From the NCBI RefSeq assembly GCF_001005085.2, contig NZ_LBMU02000027.1, positions 248,001 through 312,000 of the forward strand: 64,000 bases of DNA. Reading direction: 5' to 3'. This stretch comes from Streptomyces humi (GTDB lineage Bacteria > Actinomycetota > Actinomycetes > Streptomycetales > Streptomycetaceae). The notes beneath the pieces are model-generated. The model ran no database searches and had not been told where the DNA came from. It worked only from the letters and a program-made list of their open reading frames with translations. This document shows positions 44,309 through 53,069 of the stretch, piece after piece. The position numbers were made by a program, and so were the translations under genes. The stretch's first letter is position 1, and the number at the start of each line of letters is the position of its first letter.

Positions 44309-44947
44309 CTACTTGGCCGGCGGGGTGGTCTTCTTGGCCGTGGGGGTGGCCTTGCGGGGGGCCGGGGCCTTCTTGGCGACCGGGGCCTTCTTCACCGCGG
44401 TCGGCCTGGCCTCGGCGGCCTTGGGCTCCTCGGCCTTCTTCGGCTGCTCCTTGACGCCGGCCTGCTGCTCGGGCTTGCCCTCGACGACGATGGCCAGGTC
44501 CTCGATCTCCTCGGCGGCCTCGCCGCGCCAGGTCCGCACGGCCTGCTCGCCGTGCTCGGCGACCTTCTCGTAGGTCTCGCGGGCCTTGACGGCGTACTCG
44601 GCGGCCACGCCGACCCCGCGCAGGGCGAAGTCCTGGGCGGACTCGCCGAGCTTCTTGAGGTCGCCGTCGAGGGAGACGATGAAGTCGTTGACCCGGGTCT
44701 GGAGGGTGGCCTGTGCCTCCTTGGCCTTGGCACCGGCCTCCTTCGCGCGGGCGGTGGCCTTCTCCTGCACGGACTTCGGGTCGGTGTTGCGCACGGCGTC
44801 GATGCGGGCCGGGGCCTCGGTGCGCAGCTGCTCGACCAGTCCGGGGACCTTCTTGGCCTGCTGGAGGGCCAGGTCGGCGGTGCCGGCGGCGAAGTAGAGC
44901 GGAGTCGGGTCGCTGAGGGTCTTGCGCAGGTCGTCGGTGATGGCCAT
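44309..44947 (-). CDS. Heparin-binding haemagglutinin (HBHA)-like protein
   Basis: A 212-aa protein: a long alpha-helical, probably coiled-coil part (about 20-150; KATARAKEAGAKAKEAQATLQ) and a Lys/Ala/Pro-rich tail (KKAPVAKKAPAPRKATPTAKK). This is the layout of mycobacterial HBHA, an adhesin and lipid-associated protein; in Streptomyces the role is unknown. ATG at 44947 follows GGAGG. It is 78 bp downstream of an XRE regulator transcribed in the same direction, and probably co-transcribed with it. Confidence 0.8.
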   Translation of the reverse strand: MAITDDLRKTLSDPTPLYFAAGTADLALQQAKKVPGLVEQLRTEAPARIDAVRNTDPKSVQEKATARAKEAGAKAKEAQATLQTRVNDFIVSLDGDLKKLGESAQDFALRGVGVAAEYAVKARETYEKVAEHGEQAVRTWRGEAAEEIEDLAIVVEGKPEQQAGVKEQPKKAEEPKAAEARPTAVKKAPVAKKAPAPRKATPTAKKTTPPAK

Positions 44948-45024
44948 GGTGATGGTCCTCCCGGATTCACGTTCGGCTGAGGGTTTTGTGGTCCGCGGCG
45001 CGGCGGCCGGCGCGCTTGGCCGGC

Positions 45025-45501
45025 TCATCCGGCCGTCCGCCGCGGACCGGATGCACTGTCGTTCTCGCTGTCGGTCTCGCTGTCGTTCTCACTCCTGGCA
45101 TCGCCTTCGCCGGCGTCACCGGCGTCGACGGCGTCCGCGGTGTCGCCGGACCCGAAGCCGTTCTCCTTGCGGAACGACTCGTAGATCTGTAGCAGCACCT
45201 GCTTCTGCCGCTCGTCGAGCGTGGGGTCGGCGAGGATGGCCGCACGGGTCTCCACCTCGCTCAGATCCCGCTCGGCGTCGAGGATCCCGGCGCGTACGTA
45301 CAACGTCTCGGCGGAGATCCGCAGGGCCTTGGCGACCTGCTGGAGCACCTCCGCGCTCGGCTTGCGCAGCCCGCGCTCGATCTGGCTCAGATACGGATTG
45401 GACACCCCGGCGGCATCGGCGAGCTGCCTGAGCGACAGCTGCGCGTTGCGCCGCTGTTCGCGCAGATACTCACCGAGATTGCCGACGTTGAGCGATGCCA
45501 T
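45025..45501 (-). CDS. XRE-family transcriptional regulator
   Basis: A 158-aa regulator with an N-terminal HTH_3 domain (NLGEYLREQRRNAQLSLRQLADAAGVSNPYLSQIERGLRKPS, about 6-50), a short helical middle (AAILADPTLDERQKQVLLQIYESFRKEN), and a Ser/Asp/Glu-rich tail. It precedes the HBHA-like gene in the same direction, as in other actinobacteria. A perfect palindrome just upstream suggests autoregulation. ATG at 45501. Confidence 0.9.
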   Translation of the reverse strand: MASLNVGNLGEYLREQRRNAQLSLRQLADAAGVSNPYLSQIERGLRKPSAEVLQQVAKALRISAETLYVRAGILDAERDLSEVETRAAILADPTLDERQKQVLLQIYESFRKENGFGSGDTADAVDAGDAGEGDARSENDSETDSENDSASGPRRTAG

Positions 45502-45531
45502 GCCTCCACAGTGCCCCACCCCCGCTAACAA

Positions 45532-45551
45532 TTGCAAGCACCCGCTTGCAA
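45532..45551. promoter_or_regulatory. Palindromic operator upstream of the XRE gene
   Basis: TTGCAAGC-ACCC-GCTTGCAA, a perfect 8+4+8 inverted repeat 30 bp before the start codon: the likely binding site of the XRE regulator itself. Confidence 0.75.
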
Positions 45552-45687
45552 AAGTGCGCCGTGTCATACCCGGATGGCCGTGTGCCCCCTCGCCGCTCTG
45601 GACGGAGACCGTGGTTGACCTTCACCTTGGGGAAGCCCGCAGCATCGGGGGGCCGGGCGATGGGCTCGGCATGAGGAGGGACCGGCC

Positions 45688-46767
45688 ATGGGGTTGCTGA
45701 CCATCGGGGTGTTCGCGAGGGCGTCCCGGCTGTCGCCGAAGGCACTGCGTCTCTACGACGAGCTCGGCCTGCTGACGCCCGCCCGGGTCGACCCGGTCAC
45801 CGGCTACCGCCTGTACGCGCCGGAGCAGTTGGAGCAGGCCCGGACGGTCGCGTGGCTCCGCCGGCTGGGGATGCCCCTGGCCCGCATCCGGCACGTCCAC
45901 ACGCTGAGCGCGGTCGAGGCGGCCCAGGAGATCCGCGCGTTCTGGGCGCAGGTCGAAGCCGACACCGCCGCCCGGCGGGACCTGGCCACCTTCCTCATCG
46001 ACCACCTGTCCCGGAAGGACCCCGCCATGTCTTCGACCGCCACGCCCCTGGGCATCCGCTACGCCGCCCTCTCGGACAAGGGCCTGGTCCGCGAGAGCAA
46101 CCAGGACACCGCCTACGCCGGCCCCCGCCTGCTCGCCGTCGCCGACGGCTGCGGCAGCCAGGGAGCACCGGCCAGCGCGGCCGCCGTCGAGGCGCTCAAA
46201 CACATCGAGACCGACAGCGTCCCGGCCGACGGTCTCCTCAACGTCCTCGAGGACGTCGTCGAACAGGCCCAGCGGGCCGTGCACGACGTCGCCGGGAGCG
46301 GCCCCTCGTCCGAGGACACCGGCACGACACTCACCGCCATGCTCTGGACCGGCTCGCAGCTGGCCCTCGTCCACATCGGCGACTCCCGTGTCTACCTGCT
46401 GCGCGACGGCGAGCTGTTCCAGATCACCCACGACCACACCATGGTCCAGTCGATGGTCGACGAAGGGCGCCTCAGCCCCGAAGAGGCCGCGTCCCACCCC
46501 CAGCGGTCGCTGCTGGTACGCGCCCTGGGCCACGGCGCCGACACCACGCCCGACATGCGTCTCCACGACGCCCGGCGGGACGACCGTTACCTGCTCTGCT
46601 CCGACGGCCTGTCGACCGTCGTGCCGACCCAGGACATCCACCGGGTGCTCTCCGGGACCGGCGAACCCGAACAGGCCGTCCGTGAACTCGTCACCCTCGC
46701 CAACGGATCCGGCGGCCCCGACAACATCAGCTGCGTGATCGCCGACGTCCTGGAGCTGCCGCAGTAG
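45688..46767 (+). CDS. MerR regulator fused to PP2C-type phosphatase
   Basis: A 359-aa protein joining two domains. Residues 1-110: MerR-type HTH and dimerisation helix (LLTIGVFARASRLSPKALRLYDELGLLTPARV). Residues about 118-359: PPM/PP2C Ser/Thr phosphatase with the metal motifs RESNQDTAY, VADGCGSQG, HIGDSRVYLLRDGEL, LCSDGLSTVV and GGPDNISC. The combination would let a phosphatase domain be located by, or control, a DNA-binding domain; I know of MerR-ligand-domain fusions, but this one is less usual. The ATG codon at the junction (MSSTATPLG) could also start a separate phosphatase, but no ribosome site is clear. Confidence 0.88.
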   Translation: MGLLTIGVFARASRLSPKALRLYDELGLLTPARVDPVTGYRLYAPEQLEQARTVAWLRRLGMPLARIRHVHTLSAVEAAQEIRAFWAQVEADTAARRDLATFLIDHLSRKDPAMSSTATPLGIRYAALSDKGLVRESNQDTAYAGPRLLAVADGCGSQGAPASAAAVEALKHIETDSVPADGLLNVLEDVVEQAQRAVHDVAGSGPSSEDTGTTLTAMLWTGSQLALVHIGDSRVYLLRDGELFQITHDHTMVQSMVDEGRLSPEEAASHPQRSLLVRALGHGADTTPDMRLHDARRDDRYLLCSDGLSTVVPTQDIHRVLSGTGEPEQAVRELVTLANGSGGPDNISCVIADVLELPQ

Positions 46768-46809
46768 GAGCCCGCCGGGCGGAGGGCCGCGCCTGTCCGG
46801 TACGGGGCA

Positions 46810-47376
46810 TCAGCCCTGCGGGCGGGGCTCCGGCGCGAGGACGGTGTGGCAGGCGGCCCAGGCCGGTTCGCTCAGCAGCGGGCGGAAACGGGTGAACAGG
46901 GCGAGGAGCGCGGCCGCCCACCGCTCGTGGAAGGCCGGGTCGACGCCGGCGAGGTCGAGCTCGTTCGCCGCGGTCAGTTCGGCGAAGTCCCGGCACAGCC
47001 GCGGGCCGGGAACACCGTCGTGTCCGGTGAACCGGTCGCGGAAGGCGGCGTCGGGGTCCGGGAGAGCCGGATAGGTGGCCTTCCGGTCGCACGAGGCGTA
47101 GAGGTACACGATCCCTTCGGCCTCCGCGCCGATCACCTCGGCGAGTTCGGCCCGCCGCTCCAGGGGCAGCAGGGCGGCGGGAAAACCGTCGGTGCCGTAG
47201 AACGCGTGGCACAGCCCGGCCAGTTGGAGCGCGGGCCGGGCACCCCAGGCGGCGAGCCGGCGGTGCACGCGCTGGAGATGCACGAGCAGGGTGCCGCCCG
47301 GATGGCTGATCTCCGCGGCTCCGAGTCCGCGCAGGAGCGCGACGGCCCGGTCGGCAGGGGGAGGGGAAGCGGACAC
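46810..47376 (-). CDS. DUF6817-like hypothetical protein
   Basis: A 188-aa soluble protein. Features: HPGGTLLVHLQRVHRRLAAWG, LAGLCHAFYGTDGF and LYASCDRKATYPALP. The arrangement of His, Cys and Asp residues is reminiscent of HD-type metal-dependent enzymes, and it resembles the family named DUF6817; I do not recognise a function. GTG start at 47376. The region upstream carries a methyltransferase fragment. Confidence 0.6.
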   Translation of the reverse strand: MSASPPPADRAVALLRGLGAAEISHPGGTLLVHLQRVHRRLAAWGARPALQLAGLCHAFYGTDGFPAALLPLERRAELAEVIGAEAEGIVYLYASCDRKATYPALPDPDAAFRDRFTGHDGVPGPRLCRDFAELTAANELDLAGVDPAFHERWAAALLALFTRFRPLLSEPAWAACHTVLAPEPRPQG

Positions 47377-47439
47377 GGGCGGATCCTTCCGTCACAGGGG
47401 TCTGGACCTGGGCCGAGCATCGCGAGCAGCCACCGCCCA

Positions 47440-47530
47440 GGTCAATCCCGGCGGCCCGGCCACGTGAGTCGGGGTCGAGGGCGTCGTAGAGCGCGGCGAG
47501 ACGTGGATGCCCGTAACACTCGTCAGCCAT
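47440..47530 (-). pseudogene. Methyltransferase N-terminal fragment
   Basis: ATG at 47530 opens MADECYGHPRLAALYDALDPDS, the typical opening of Streptomyces class I SAM methyltransferases. After the Asp-Ser the frame loses all resemblance (no glycine-rich AdoMet motif follows) and runs into Arg/Gly-rich non-coding sequence before the next gene. About 22 codons of a deleted gene remain. Confidence 0.5.
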
Positions 47531-47628
47531 GGAGCCGAACGTACCGGTGAGGGCCGCCGGTCCGTACGTTCGCGGTGGGACCTCAGCCGTTCCTCCTGGA
47601 CCGCGCGGTCCGCCGTCGCCGGCGCGTG

Positions 47629-49617
47629 TCAGAACGGCAGCGGTCTCGTGTGGATCACGTCCAGGCGGGAGACCGCGCGGGTCAGGACCACGTACAGCCT
47701 GTGGGGTCCCCTCTCCTCCGCCTCCGCGACCGCCGCCGGTTCCACGGCGACCACGTGGTCGTACTCGAGGCCCTTCACCGTGCTCGCCGGAACGACGGCC
47801 ACCCGGGCGTCCGCCGGGGTGATGCCCGCGGACGTCAGGGCGTCGCGTACGGCGGCCGTCTCGCCGTCCGCCGTGATCACCCCCACCGAGCCCTCCCGGG
47901 CCAGGGCCTCCCGGACCGCGGTGACCGTCGTCGCGTGCAGGTCCTCCGTCGGGCGCAGGGTCAGCTCCCCGTCCGTCCGGAACGACCTGGCCGGCGGTAC
48001 GTCCGTGCCCAGCCGCCGCAGCAGCCGGTTGGTGAGGTCCACGACCGCCGCCGGGACGCGGAAGCCCGTGGTGAGCGGGACGACCCGGGCGTCCGGCTTG
48101 CCCAGATGGCGCAGCACGGTGTCCCAGCTCCGCGCCGACCAGGGTGTGGTGGCCTGGGCCAGGTCGCCGAGGACGGTGAGGGAGCCGAAGGCGGCCCGGC
48201 GGGCGATCGCCCGGCACTCCATGGGAGAGAGGTCCTGGGCCTCGTCGACGACGATGTGCCCGTACCCCTCGGGGTGTTCCACGAGTCCGGCGACCTCGTC
48301 CAGGAGGACCAGGTCGGCGGCCGACCAGCGGGCGGACCTGTAGGAGCGCGGCGGCCGGGGCCGGCGCAGGTGCCGCTGTTCGGCCGGGGTGAACAGCCCA
48401 TCGGCGGCCCGGGCCAGCACCGAGGCGTCCGTGAGGAGTTCGGCCACCACCTCCTCCGGCCGGACCTTCGGCCAGACCGTGTCGAGGTAGGCGCCCATCG
48501 CCCGTGAGCGTTCCAGGCGGCGGGTCCAGCCGGCCGGCTGCGGCCCCGCCCGGCGTTCGGCCAGCAGCTGTACGGCGCGCATCGCGCGCCCCCGTACCCG
48601 CTCGCGGCCGACGGCGTACGGCGGTTCCTCGTCCCGTACCTCCTCGACGATCCGCGTCAGGGTGCCGGCGGCCACCCGCCAGGTGTAGGTGCCGTCGGAC
48701 AGCGACAGCGCGGTGACGCCGGCCGTGGAGACGTGCGCGTACAGGGCCCGGCGCAGCACCTCCGCCATCCGGGGGTCGTGTTTGAGCGTGGCGGTGCGGT
48801 CCGGGTCGGTCGCGGTGACCGGGTGCCGGGCGATCTCCTCGTGGAGGGTGGTCTGGCGTACGCCGGTCTCGCCGAGGGCGGGCAGCACCTCGGAGATGTA
48901 CGAGAGGAAGGTGCGGTTGGGGCCGAGGATGAGCAGACCGGAGCGGCGGACACGCTGGGGGTGGGTGTAGAGGAGGTAGGCGGCGCGGTGCAGGCCGACG
49001 GCGGTCTTCCCGGTGCCCGGGGCGCCCTGGACGCAGACGGAGTCGGTGAGGCCGGCGCGTACCAGGTCGTCCTGGTCGGGCTGGATGGTGGCGGCGATGT
49101 CACGCATGGGGCCGACCCGGGGGCGTTCGATCTCCTGGGTGAGGAGGGTGCCGGTCCCCGACTCCCCCTTGCCGAGCCGTTCGTCCTCCATGCCCGTGAG
49201 GTCGGCGGAGTCGCCGCGGCTGCCGGGGGCCCAGCCGAACCGGCGCCGGACCGCGACGCCCTGGGGGTCCTCGGGGCCGGCCTGGTAGAAGGCGCGGGAG
49301 ACCGGGGCACGCCAGTCGACGACGAGCGGCGGGGCGGTCGGCTCCTCGCTGATCCGCAGCCGCCCGATGCGGTAGCTCTGCCCGGCGTGCTCGCCCGCCT
49401 CGAAGTCCAGCTTGCCGAAGAACAGCGGCCCTTCCGGCAGCTCCCGCATCTCCTTGGCCCGGCTGCGCAGCCGGTACCCGAGCACCTCGGCGTCGGCGCC
49501 GGAGGCGGACACGTCCTCGCCGGTGACGACGTGCTCTTCGGCGCCCTCGACCATGCGGGCGAGGGCGGCTCGGCAGGTGTCGTGGTAGGCGCGTTCACGG
49601 TCGAGTTCCTGCTGCAT
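47629..49617 (-). CDS. helR: HelD/HelR-like UvrD-family ATPase
   Basis: A 662-aa superfamily 1 ATPase. An N-terminal coiled-coil/secondary-channel arm (about 1-70) precedes FFGKLDFEAGEHAGQSYRIGRL; Walker A GAPGTGKTAVGLHRAAYLLY (about 195-214); Walker B IVVDEAQDLSPMECRAI; motif IV/V (STVKGLEYDHVV) and VI (RLYVVLTRAVSRL). This architecture matches the RNA-polymerase recycling factor HelD and the actinobacterial HelR class that confers rifamycin tolerance by displacing the drug from RNA polymerase. Assignment to HelR rather than another HelD subtype is not certain. Confidence 0.8.
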   Translation of the reverse strand: MQQELDRERAYHDTCRAALARMVEGAEEHVVTGEDVSASGADAEVLGYRLRSRAKEMRELPEGPLFFGKLDFEAGEHAGQSYRIGRLRISEEPTAPPLVVDWRAPVSRAFYQAGPEDPQGVAVRRRFGWAPGSRGDSADLTGMEDERLGKGESGTGTLLTQEIERPRVGPMRDIAATIQPDQDDLVRAGLTDSVCVQGAPGTGKTAVGLHRAAYLLYTHPQRVRRSGLLILGPNRTFLSYISEVLPALGETGVRQTTLHEEIARHPVTATDPDRTATLKHDPRMAEVLRRALYAHVSTAGVTALSLSDGTYTWRVAAGTLTRIVEEVRDEEPPYAVGRERVRGRAMRAVQLLAERRAGPQPAGWTRRLERSRAMGAYLDTVWPKVRPEEVVAELLTDASVLARAADGLFTPAEQRHLRRPRPPRSYRSARWSAADLVLLDEVAGLVEHPEGYGHIVVDEAQDLSPMECRAIARRAAFGSLTVLGDLAQATTPWSARSWDTVLRHLGKPDARVVPLTTGFRVPAAVVDLTNRLLRRLGTDVPPARSFRTDGELTLRPTEDLHATTVTAVREALAREGSVGVITADGETAAVRDALTSAGITPADARVAVVPASTVKGLEYDHVVAVEPAAVAEAEERGPHRLYVVLTRAVSRLDVIHTRPLPF

Positions 49618-49738
49618 GGGGACAGCGTAGACGAGAAAACGTGACCGAGTTACATTTTTAACCGAGCCTCAGGGGACTTCCCGGCAACCGGGTCACCAGG
49701 CCACCGGACACCGGCTCACCGGCTCACCGGACACCAGG

Positions 49739-50350
49739 TCACCGGGTGGCCAGCGCCCGTTCCAGCCGCCCGAACGCCCGTTCCGCCGCCCGCACCGCGT
49801 CCTCCCGCACGTCCTCGACCCGCTCCCCCGCCGCGATCCGGCGCCAGTTGTCCTGCGCGAGGATCCGCTGTACGGCGATGATCTGGCCGGCGGCCAGCCG
49901 GGCGTCCAGGGTGCCGCCCAACGCCTCGGCGAGCGCCGCCTCGGACCGCTCCAGATAGGCGTGCCGGCGGGCGACGAGCGTGGCGGTGCTGTTGAGGAGG
50001 GTGTGGAAGGCGAGGACCTGGGGGTGGTCGTTGAGGCCGGTGACCGGGTCGTTGTGGGCGAGGCCGGAGAGGAAGCGGGCGCGCAGCACGCCGACCGGCG
50101 AGTCCGTGCCGGTGGCTCCCGCGACCAGCCGGGCGGCCTCCGTCTCGTGGTCGGCGATCCGGTGCAGGACCAGGTCCTCCTTGGCGGGGAAGTACCGGAA
50201 CAGCGTCGGTTTGGAGATCCCGGCCGCGGCGGCCACCTCGGCGACCGACACCGCGTCGAACCCCTTCGCCAGGAACAGCCGCACGGCGACGTCCGACACG
50301 TCCTCGTACATCCGCCGCTTCTTCAGCTCCCGCAGGCCCATCTCACCCAT
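49739..50350 (-). CDS. TetR-family transcriptional regulator
   Basis: A 203-aa regulator: HTH at about 10-55 (AVRLFLAKGFDAVSVAEVAAAAGISKPTLFRYFPAKEDL), then a helical ligand domain (about 60-200). Start MGEMGLRELKKRR at 50350 is preferred to the upstream in-frame starts. The 3' region has degenerate CACCGG repeats overlapping the stop. The target is unknown; the next gene upstream on the same strand is a tandem phosphotransferase. Confidence 0.88.
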   Translation of the reverse strand: MGEMGLRELKKRRMYEDVSDVAVRLFLAKGFDAVSVAEVAAAAGISKPTLFRYFPAKEDLVLHRIADHETEAARLVAGATGTDSPVGVLRARFLSGLAHNDPVTGLNDHPQVLAFHTLLNSTATLVARRHAYLERSEAALAEALGGTLDARLAAGQIIAVQRILAQDNWRRIAAGERVEDVREDAVRAAERAFGRLERALATR

Positions 50351-50360
50351 GGGACCGAGC

Positions 50361-50552
50361 CTACGCAGGGAGCGGGTCAGGCCGGGGTGGCCCGGCACCG
50401 GTGCGGCGGCCGGCGAGGAACCACAGATCGTCGAAGTGCTTGATCCAGGTCACCACGGCCGCCTCGGCCGCCCCGTCCCGGGACCACACGTTCAGGTCCG
50501 TCCGGTATCCCTTGGGGTCGTGGTCGTCCTCGGGCACGTCCCGTTCCCCCAC
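50361..50552 (-). CDS. Possible 63-aa protein or gene fragment
   Basis: The frame from GTG 50552 reads GERDVPEDDHDPKGYRTDLNVWSRDGAAEAAVVTWIKHFDDLWFLAGRR, which looks protein-like. No ribosome site and no homologue was recognised; it may be the tail of a decayed gene between the phosphotransferase and TetR genes. Low confidence. Confidence 0.3.
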   Translation of the reverse strand: MGERDVPEDDHDPKGYRTDLNVWSRDGAAEAAVVTWIKHFDDLWFLAGRRTGAGPPRPDPLPA

Positions 50553-50588
50553 CGCGGGGCCCCGCGAGACGGAGCACTCATGTTCCCG

Positions 50589-52808
50589 CTAGGCCAGGGC
50601 CCGGGCAAGATGGGGGTTCGCCGTCGCTCGGACGGACAGGCCCATGGAACCCGTGGCCGCCATCAGGGTCATGGCGTACGAGTCGACGGCTCGGCGGACG
50701 TTGGGCGCGTCCAGGCTCGCCCCGGTGACCAGGCGGTCCAGGTCGACGTAGGCGGAGCGGATGATCTCGATCCAGCGGTACACCCGCCAGTCGCGTTGCC
50801 AGTCGCGGGTGAACCTGGGGTCCAGCCCGCGTTCCCACCGCCGGAACATCCGGTCCCTGATCTCCGGCCGGGTGGGCGTCAGATGCATGTGCCGCACCAG
50901 GTCGTACAGCGGGTCGCCGACCAGGGCCATCTCCCAGTCGATGACGGTCAGCGCGAACCGGTCGTCACGGCGTACCAGGTTCCAGGGGTTGAGGTCGCCG
51001 TGCAGCAGGGCCGGGTCCCGGCGGCTGACCTGGTGCCGGGCGAGGATCTCCCGCAGCCGGGCGGCGCCGGGAAGGCCCAGGAAGCGCACCAGTTGCTGGG
51101 ACTCCTTGGGAAGTCCGGCGACCAGGGCGACGAGCTGCTCGCTCAGCCAGCCGTAGAAGTCGGGCTCGCCCGCCGCCGGATCGAGCTGGGTGTGGTCGAC
51201 CCCGGTGAGCGCGGCCAGCTGGTCGACCAGTCCGTCGGCCTCGTGCGGGAGGAGTCCGTGCACCGGGTGGTCGGGTTTGCGGTCGGTGTCCGCCGGGCCC
51301 TCGTAGGTGTGGATGGCGAAGCGGTCCCGGGAGTAGGCGAAGAGGTAGCGGGAGTGGCTCTCCCCCAGCCCCAGGACGCGAGGGGCGGCCACCGCGACCG
51401 CGGAGCGCTCGATCGCCCGCAGCACCGCGTGCTCGCTGAGGTAGCTGCGCTCCCGTCGGCGGACGTGCGGCACCTTGCGGCGGATCACCACCGGGAAGTC
51501 GATGCCCGGCACCCGGATCACCGAATTCAGGTGGGCGGTGCCCTTGAACACCTGGCGGGCCGGTGCGGTGCCCTCCAGGAACAGGGCCGCCCGCACCGCG
51601 GAGTGTGGGAAGTCCGGGTGCTCGGGCACCCTCCGGTCCTGACGCCATTCCATGACCCCAGCGGTCCGGCCCCGCCGGCCGGCCCCGTCGGCCGGTGTGG
51701 ACGCGGCCCAACGGAACAGGACGTGCTCGATCTCCCGGACGCCCGGCACCGTGCGCAGCCGCAGCGGTTCGGCTGCCGCCTCCAGCGCACGGCGGACGGC
51801 CTTCGTCGCCTCCTGGAGGTTCCTCTCGTCGAAGGACTCCTGCAAGGACTTCGCCGCCCGCATGACGTCCGGATAGACGGACTGGGCCCGCTCGAAGTCC
51901 ACGTAGTGCCGCAGGTCCTTGGTCACCCCGTGGGTCGCGGTGGGCCGCACCGCCCGCATGGCGGCCACCCATGCCTCCACGACGTCGTCCCACTGGTGGT
52001 CGGGGTAGTGCATTCGCACCAGATGGGTCGCGAGGTCGTGCAGGGGGTCCCCGAAGGTGGCCAGCTCCCAGTCCACGCAGGTGATCAGGGGTCCGCCGGT
52101 CGGCGAGGTGATCAGGTTGTCGCGGTGGAGATCGGCGTGGAGGAGGCTGTACGGGCGCCGGGTCAGCACGGGAACCCGGTCGGCGAAACGGAGCAGGGCG
52201 TCCTCGGGAATGCCCAGGGCCGCGAACAGCCAGCCGAAGGCGGGGCCGTTGGCCTGACGGATCTGGAGATCCGCCATCCGGGCCAGCGTCCGCAGGAAGG
52301 CCTGGCTGTCACCGTGGTTGCGCGGCCACAGAGACGGCAGCGGCGGCAGTGCCGCACCGCGCACCTGGGTCATCCCGGCGAGCAGCCCCGCCAGGTCCTT
52401 CAACAGGACGGCGTCGACCGGTGTGCCGTTCTCGCAGACGCTGGAGAGCGGCACACCGTCCACGAAGCTGTGGATGGTGAAGCGATTCCCCTCGAAGAGG
52501 CACTCGGGCACGTTCGGCAGCACGCCCTTGATCGCCCGCAGGATCCGCGCCTCGTTGTCCCAGGTCCGGATCACCACGGAGAGGGCGTCGGTCCTGCGCA
52601 CCCGGACGGTCACCGCCGGCCCGGGTTCCCGCCCCAGCAGGCGGGCCATCGGCTCCGTCAGGGGAAGGACGTAGTTCTGGTTGTGGAAGCCGTTGCTCGC
52701 CAGTCCGCGTTCCGCCGCGTGACCCAGGAACGCTTCGTACTCGTCATCGGGCAGGGGCCTGCCGGTGTCTCTCCCGATGACGACAGCGGGAACAGACGGT
52801 GCACCCAC
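50589..52808 (-). CDS. Double phosphotransferase (APH/choline kinase fold) fusion
   Basis: About 739 aa with two aminoglycoside-phosphotransferase-type kinase domains in one chain. The first has LLHADLHRDNLI and CVDWELATFGDP (Brenner and DFG-like motifs, about 220-260); the second has LLHGDLNPWNLV and VIDWEMALVGDP (about 640-680). Both catalytic Asp pairs appear intact. The N-terminal lead (about 1-80) and the linker with RRGRTAGVMEWRQDRR join them. Such kinases phosphorylate small alcohols, sugars or antibiotics; no substrate can be named. The GTG at 52808 with GGAGC upstream is chosen; the frame is open to 53000. No partner is obvious. Confidence 0.82.
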   Translation of the reverse strand: MGAPSVPAVVIGRDTGRPLPDDEYEAFLGHAAERGLASNGFHNQNYVLPLTEPMARLLGREPGPAVTVRVRRTDALSVVIRTWDNEARILRAIKGVLPNVPECLFEGNRFTIHSFVDGVPLSSVCENGTPVDAVLLKDLAGLLAGMTQVRGAALPPLPSLWPRNHGDSQAFLRTLARMADLQIRQANGPAFGWLFAALGIPEDALLRFADRVPVLTRRPYSLLHADLHRDNLITSPTGGPLITCVDWELATFGDPLHDLATHLVRMHYPDHQWDDVVEAWVAAMRAVRPTATHGVTKDLRHYVDFERAQSVYPDVMRAAKSLQESFDERNLQEATKAVRRALEAAAEPLRLRTVPGVREIEHVLFRWAASTPADGAGRRGRTAGVMEWRQDRRVPEHPDFPHSAVRAALFLEGTAPARQVFKGTAHLNSVIRVPGIDFPVVIRRKVPHVRRRERSYLSEHAVLRAIERSAVAVAAPRVLGLGESHSRYLFAYSRDRFAIHTYEGPADTDRKPDHPVHGLLPHEADGLVDQLAALTGVDHTQLDPAAGEPDFYGWLSEQLVALVAGLPKESQQLVRFLGLPGAARLREILARHQVSRRDPALLHGDLNPWNLVRRDDRFALTVIDWEMALVGDPLYDLVRHMHLTPTRPEIRDRMFRRWERGLDPRFTRDWQRDWRVYRWIEIIRSAYVDLDRLVTGASLDAPNVRRAVDSYAMTLMAATGSMGLSVRATANPHLARALA

Positions 52809-53069
52809 AGGTCGCTCCGGGGGATGGTACGCGCGCGGTATCGCGTGGATCGGGAAGGGAAACGGTATTGCCAGGTGACGCACGACACGACTGGAGGGGC
52901 GATGGAGTGACCCTGAAGGGTGAAGGGTCGCTCGCTTGTACGGTCGCCCATCGGTGCGGTCGTCCGCGACTGGCGCTTTTGGCCACCCACTCATACGCAC
53001 GCAACCGAGCGGTTGCTCAGACGGTTTCGCACTCTAGCGCAGCGGAGACCTCTCCGGATCACCCGGAGG

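Noticed and set aside
47629..48217. Second, overlapping minus-strand gene (496-aa frame from 46727)
   Set aside because: It overlaps the HelR-like and DUF6817-like genes in another frame; only its short internal MADECYGHPR segment is meaningful and is reported as a methyltransferase remnant.
49618..49700. Rifamycin-associated element upstream of the HelR-like gene
   Set aside because: No palindrome resembling the element as I recall it is present; GGGGACTTCCCGG is too short and imperfect.
49980..52910. Long plus-strand open frame of 976 aa
   Set aside because: It is the antisense shadow of the TetR and double-kinase genes; composition is low-complexity His/Gly/Val-rich and no domain is visible, as is common in high-GC DNA.
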